Assembly (NCBI GenBank): GCA_002695025.1
Contig: NZNV01000010.1
Location: 543,310 to 607,309 of the forward strand
DNA from: Owenweeksia sp.
GTDB taxonomy: Bacteria > Bacteroidota > Bacteroidia > Flavobacteriales > Schleiferiaceae
Length of the DNA: 64,000 nt
Direction: 5' to 3'
The notes below the pieces were generated by a model, which saw only the letters and a program-made list of their open reading frames with translations, had not been told where the DNA came from and did not search any database. Below are positions 60,421-64,000 of this stretch, in pieces. The first letter of the stretch is position 1; each line of letters starts with the position of its first letter. Position numbers and translations under genes: made by a program.

Positions 60421-62543
60421 TGGAGCAATTAATACAGAGCCTGAAAGATGGTGCCATGCAGCTTATGGAGGTTCCTTTTCCTGCTTTACAGTCAGGCCAG
60501 CTGCTTATCCGTAATCATTATTCGGTGATAAGTCCGGGTACAGAAGGTAAAACCGTAAAGGATGCCCGCCTGAGCTATATAGGTAAGGCCAAAGCGAGAA
60601 AAGAAGAGGTTAAAAAAGTCATTACCTCTGCCCAGACCTTTGGGCTAATGAAAACCTATAAAATGGTTATGAATAAGCTAGAAGCTTATTCTCCCCTCGG
60701 TTACAGTTGTGCGGGTGAGGTAATTGCCATAGCTGATGATGTATCCGGTTATAATATAGGCGATTATGTAGCCTGTGGCGGAAATACTGCCGGACATAGT
60801 GAAGTGGTTTGCGTTCCGGCTAACCTCTGCGTAAAAGTAAGTAAGAAGACCCCTTTAAAAGAGGCGGCCTTTACCACCATTGGCGCTATTGCCCTGCAAG
60901 GCATTCGCCAGTCTGAGTTGAAGCTGGGTGAGTCGTGCCTGGTTATAGGTCTGGGGATTATTGGTCAGCTAAGCCTTCAGCTGCTCCATGCTGCAGGAGT
61001 AAAATGCATAGGTATTGATATTGATGAAAACCAGGTGCAACTGGCTAAAAAACAAAATCACCCCCTGATTTTTAACCGTAACCACTCCGGCCTGGAAGAA
61101 CTGATTGTGGAAGAAACAGGCGGCTTTGGTGTAGATGCCGTACTCATTACGGCCAGCACCTCTTCTTCGGATCCGGTGGAACTGGCCGGAAGAGTAAGCC
61201 GGAAAAAAGGAAAGGTTATAATTGTTGGGGCCGTACCCACCGGGTTTTCCCGCCAGAATTATTTCAAAAAGGAACTGGACCTGCGTATGTCTTCTTCATA
61301 CGGGCCCGGCCGCTACGAATCCGCTTACGAAGAAAAAGGACTGGACTACCCGATAGGTTATGTGCGCTGGACGGAAAACCGCAACATGCAAGCTTTTGCC
61401 GACCTTGTCGAAAACCATAAGATTGACCTGAACCCCATCATATCCCACGAGTTCGATTTTGAGGATGCAGCTGCGGCCTATCAACTCATTGTGGATAAAA
61501 AGGAGGTGATTGGTGGAATAGTGCTTAAGTACGATACCGGTAAAGAACTTAAGCGGGAGGTGATCCTGAATAAAAAAGCTGTTTCGGATAAGCAGGTGAA
61601 TATTGGCTTGGTGGGAGCCGGCTCTTTTGCGCAGAATTTTTTGCTTCCGGCCCTCAAAGGAAAGGTTGAGTTTATAGGAGTGGCCACGGCCAGACCTACT
61701 AATTCCAGGTATATAGCGGATAAATATGGTTTTGGATTTTGTGCTCAGGATGCGAGTGAATTGATCAGAAATACCCAGCTAAACACGGTTTTTATTGCCA
61801 CACGCCATAATACCCACGCCAGGTATGTTATAGAAGCTTTACATGCCGATAAGAATGTTTTTGTAGAAAAGCCTTTATGCCTCAATGAAACGGAACTGGA
61901 AGAGATTAAAGAGGCCCATCAAAAAAGTAAGGGGATACTGATGATAGGCTTTAACCGGAGGTTTGCTCCTTTTACCGCTAAGGTGAAAAAGTTTATAGGG
62001 AACGATTTACCCGTATCCATAAACTACCGTATAAACGCAGGCCAGTTGCCTGCGGACCATTGGGTTCACGACCCTGAAATAGGTGGAGGACGTATTATAG
62101 GGGAAGCATGTCATTTTATTGATCTTGCACAGCATATTTCCGGTAGCGCTATTGACAGTGTAGCAGCCAGTGCGGTGCGTACCTCTGAAAACCTGCTGGA
62201 TAATGTGACCATAAACCTCTCTATGAAAAACGGCAGCATTGCCAATATTTCGTATTTCTCCAACGGCAGTAAGAAAATAGCTAAGGAGTACCTGGAGGTT
62301 TTTGGTGCCGGTAAAACCGCCATCATTGATGATTTTAAAAAGCTTACGTTGGCAGATTCAAAGGTGCAAACCTTTAAAAGTGAGCAGGATAAGGGATATG
62401 TGGCCGAGGTTTCAGCTTTTGCGGAAGCGGTAGTGCAAGGAAAAGAGGCACCCATTCCTTCAGATGAGCTGTTCCTGTCTACCCTTGCCTCCTTTAAGGT
62501 GATAGAGTCTGTTAAAACAGCTGGGGAAAAACAGGCGCTTTAG
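60420..62543 (+). CDS. Bi-domain oxidoreductase: MDR alcohol dehydrogenase-like fused to Gfo/Idh/MocA
   Basis: A fusion of 707 residues. Residues 1 to about 365 form a medium-chain dehydrogenase/reductase-like domain (YSCAGEVIAIADDVSGYNIGDYVACGGNTAGHSE; cofactor region LVIGLGIIGQLSLQLLHAAG). Residues about 385-707 form a Gfo/Idh/MocA domain (IGLVGAGSFAQNFLLPALKG; VFVEKPLCLNETEL with the conserved EKP). The fusion is typical of polysaccharide loci, where it probably oxidises and reshapes a nucleotide sugar, for example during heparinase-type or branched-sugar pathways. The substrate is unknown. It starts one base inside the preceding stop. Confidence 0.93.
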   Translation: MEQLIQSLKDGAMQLMEVPFPALQSGQLLIRNHYSVISPGTEGKTVKDARLSYIGKAKARKEEVKKVITSAQTFGLMKTYKMVMNKLEAYSPLGYSCAGEVIAIADDVSGYNIGDYVACGGNTAGHSEVVCVPANLCVKVSKKTPLKEAAFTTIGAIALQGIRQSELKLGESCLVIGLGIIGQLSLQLLHAAGVKCIGIDIDENQVQLAKKQNHPLIFNRNHSGLEELIVEETGGFGVDAVLITASTSSSDPVELAGRVSRKKGKVIIVGAVPTGFSRQNYFKKELDLRMSSSYGPGRYESAYEEKGLDYPIGYVRWTENRNMQAFADLVENHKIDLNPIISHEFDFEDAAAAYQLIVDKKEVIGGIVLKYDTGKELKREVILNKKAVSDKQVNIGLVGAGSFAQNFLLPALKGKVEFIGVATARPTNSRYIADKYGFGFCAQDASELIRNTQLNTVFIATRHNTHARYVIEALHADKNVFVEKPLCLNETELEEIKEAHQKSKGILMIGFNRRFAPFTAKVKKFIGNDLPVSINYRINAGQLPADHWVHDPEIGGGRIIGEACHFIDLAQHISGSAIDSVAASAVRTSENLLDNVTINLSMKNGSIANISYFSNGSKKIAKEYLEVFGAGKTAIIDDFKKLTLADSKVQTFKSEQDKGYVAEVSAFAEAVVQGKEAPIPSDELFLSTLASFKVIESVKTAGEKQAL

Positions 62544-62562
62544 GTTTTAAGCCTAACTTAAT

Positions 62563-63759
62563 TTGGGATTTTCAGACTTGGAAGCAGACAAAAGTCATTA
62601 CAATTATCAAAGTGTTGCGGATCAATTGCAACAGTATATAGAAGGAGAAGAATTCAAGGGCTATGATCCTTATGATACCTTGAATTCGCCACTGCCTTTT
62701 CATTGGATGGGCAAATGGGGAAAGCCCGTGGCTATTCAGGTACAGAAAAGGAACCCTTTGAATCTGAGGTCATTGATCGGTATAAAAAAGGAGCATAACC
62801 CTAAGGCTATGGGACTCCTTTTGCATGCATACAGCCTTAAGTTTCTTAAGAATGGAGATGCCGGCACCCGCGAGACCATGGATAAACTGTTTCAATGGCT
62901 GTTGGATAACCACAGTAAAGGCTTTCAACATTACTGCTGGGGCTACAATTTTGACTGGGCCAGCTCCGTGAAATTCCTGCCGGCTTATTCCCCTACCATT
63001 GTGGTAAGTGGCTTTATTGCCAAAGGGATAATTGCATATTACCAGGCAACTGAAAATAGAAAAGCACTGGAAGTACTGAAAAGCATCGGGGAGTTTGTTC
63101 TTCAGGACTTGCCTCACTCGGAAGACCCTTCGGGCCTGTGTTTCAGCTACAGTACCGTTGAAAAGGATTGCTGCTACAACGCCAGTATGCTGGGAAGTGA
63201 GCTGTTTGCCTTTTTATACCAGCAAACCGGGGAGGAAAGGTATAAGCAATTTGCCGTCAGGTCAACCGACTTTGTGGTGGATAAGCAAAAGGAAGATGGG
63301 AGGTGGAATTACAGTATCCGCCTGGCCACGGGAGTAGAGAGAGTACAGATAGACTTTCATCAGGGATACGTAATTGACAGTTTGGCTAATGTTATCCGTT
63401 GCATCCCTGAACTGGAAGAGGAATATACACCATACCTCTTAAAGGGCCTGGATTTTTACCGCCATCATCAGTTTGTAGCTAACGGCAGGTCATTATACCG
63501 CTATCCGGCACAATGGCCGGTAGAGATCCACAACCAGGCCCAGGGAATACTGACTTTTTCCCGGATGACCGAAAAGGACCGGGAATATCGCGAGACGGCC
63601 CAAAAAATCATGAATTACACCGTCCGTACTATGCGGTCTCCTCAAGGCTTTTTTTACTATAAAAAATATCCCTGGATGACCATAAAAACGCCTTTTATGA
63701 GATGGAGCCAGGCGTGGATGTTCCTGGCGCTGAATGAATTTATAATCGCTTCCGAATGA
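62563..63759 (+). CDS. Alpha/alpha-toroid protein, possible polysaccharide-modifying enzyme
   Basis: A protein of 398 residues made of repeating helix pairs with aromatic-rich motifs (HYCWGYNFDWASSVKF, CCYNASMLGSELFAFLY, YPAQWPVEIHNQAQGILTF), which suggests an alpha/alpha barrel as in epimerases, lyases and unsaturated glucuronyl hydrolases. No signal peptide is seen. The start is taken as TTG 62563; a TTG at 62578 is an alternative. It follows the bi-domain oxidoreductase, and such pairs recur in polysaccharide loci. Enzyme activity is not assignable. Confidence 0.75.
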   Translation: MGFSDLEADKSHYNYQSVADQLQQYIEGEEFKGYDPYDTLNSPLPFHWMGKWGKPVAIQVQKRNPLNLRSLIGIKKEHNPKAMGLLLHAYSLKFLKNGDAGTRETMDKLFQWLLDNHSKGFQHYCWGYNFDWASSVKFLPAYSPTIVVSGFIAKGIIAYYQATENRKALEVLKSIGEFVLQDLPHSEDPSGLCFSYSTVEKDCCYNASMLGSELFAFLYQQTGEERYKQFAVRSTDFVVDKQKEDGRWNYSIRLATGVERVQIDFHQGYVIDSLANVIRCIPELEEEYTPYLLKGLDFYRHHQFVANGRSLYRYPAQWPVEIHNQAQGILTFSRMTEKDREYRETAQKIMNYTVRTMRSPQGFFYYKKYPWMTIKTPFMRWSQAWMFLALNEFIIASE

Positions 63760-63769
63760 TACCTGTAGG

Positions 63770-64000
63770 ATGAAGTTTTTGTTTTACATAGGGCATCCTG
63801 CACATTTTCACAATGTGGTTCATCTTTCTAAAAACCTGGAAGAAAAGGGGCATTCGATTATTTGGGTGGTGCGCGAAAAAGATGTGCTGTTTCGCTTAGC
63901 CGAGGGAAGTCCCTACAAGAGTTATTTCATCAGGGAGAAAGCCCCTAAAAGTAAATGGGGTAGGATCCTGAGAATAGTGAAACGCGAATGGGTGATGCTG
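63770..64000 (+). CDS. DUF354-type glycosyltransferase-like protein (3' truncated by window edge)
   Basis: Only 77 residues are visible. The opening MKFLFYIGHPAHFHNVVHLS followed by GHSIIWVVREKDVLFRL matches the N-terminal Rossmann half of the DUF354 / UDP-GlcNAc 2-epimerase-like group found in polysaccharide loci. The ATG lies 10 bases after the toroid gene. The frame stays open to the right edge, so the gene continues beyond the window. Confidence 0.75.
   Translation, partial: MKFLFYIGHPAHFHNVVHLSKNLEEKGHSIIWVVREKDVLFRLAEGSPYKSYFIREKAPKSKWGRILRIVKREWVML

Overview
The window reads as a chromosomal segment of a Bacteroidota bacterium, most likely a marine Flavobacteriales-type lineage; I cannot name a genus from sequence alone. 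The signs are: a SecA of the long Bacteroidota form without the C-terminal zinc motif; ECF sigma factor plus membrane/beta-barrel gene pairs; PorT-like barrels; two secreted proteins with C-terminal type IX secretion sorting domains; a CusA-TolC fusion; several TAnnTTTG-like -7 boxes; and generally poor Shine-Dalgarno sites. Both ends cut genes: secA on the left and a DUF354-type glycosyltransferase on the right.

Left part (1-29 kb), mostly ordinary genome. It holds secA, a coiled-coil lipoprotein, an ECF sigma factor with a TM/beta-barrel partner, a DUF547 protein, a methionine/kynurenine-type aminotransferase, an ABC-F ATPase and a secreted carboxypeptidase-regulatory-domain protein. An MBOAT/SGNH O-acylation pair follows on the minus strand. 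Next come a LolD-like ATPase, an SDR/YdeI/aldehyde dehydrogenase run that may serve 2-aminomuconate (kynurenine) breakdown, and a JmjC-like cupin. A stress-flavoured stretch carries an AI-2E permease, a beta-barrel, a lmo0937-type micro-membrane protein and a macro domain. After that are a type IX-sorted serine hydrolase, RmuC, MarC, a fatty acid hydroxylase, tRNA-Ala(GGC), and a minus-strand two-component operon with a membrane protein and a lipoprotein.

29.1-32.8 kb, the most unusual part. A compact plus-strand cassette, divergent from the two-component operon, encodes an orphan phage tail-collar protein, a 553-residue protein of unknown family with a Ser/Thr/Gly-rich central zone, and a 388-residue protein. 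The last has tandem basic KRKR-containing repeats at the N-terminus and a C-terminal domain with the zinc and catalytic motifs of toxin-type nucleotide/nucleic-acid deaminases (HSE plus PC-x7-C). None has a signal peptide, and no immunity gene is evident. I infer a secreted or particle-delivered deaminase effector, perhaps aimed at a eukaryotic nucleus.

33-44 kb. A secreted double aspartyl-protease-like protein overlaps a protein with four glycogen-binding-like (AMPK-CBM/CBM48) repeats. A heavy-metal efflux locus follows: a small His/Cys-rich secreted protein, a CusA-TolC fusion and a His-rich CusB. A type IX-secreted M43 metalloprotease with two MAM-like repeats closes the region.

44-64 kb, a surface polysaccharide locus on one strand with many overlapping genes. 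It encodes Wza, Wzc, Wzx, a Wzy-like polymerase, four GT4-like glycosyltransferases, two nucleotidyltransferase-like proteins, two AsnB-type amidotransferases, a bi-domain zinc dehydrogenase/Gfo-Idh-MocA fusion, an alpha/alpha-toroid protein and the truncated DUF354 gene. The pair of AsnB genes suggests amidated sugars, such as uronamides, in the polymer.
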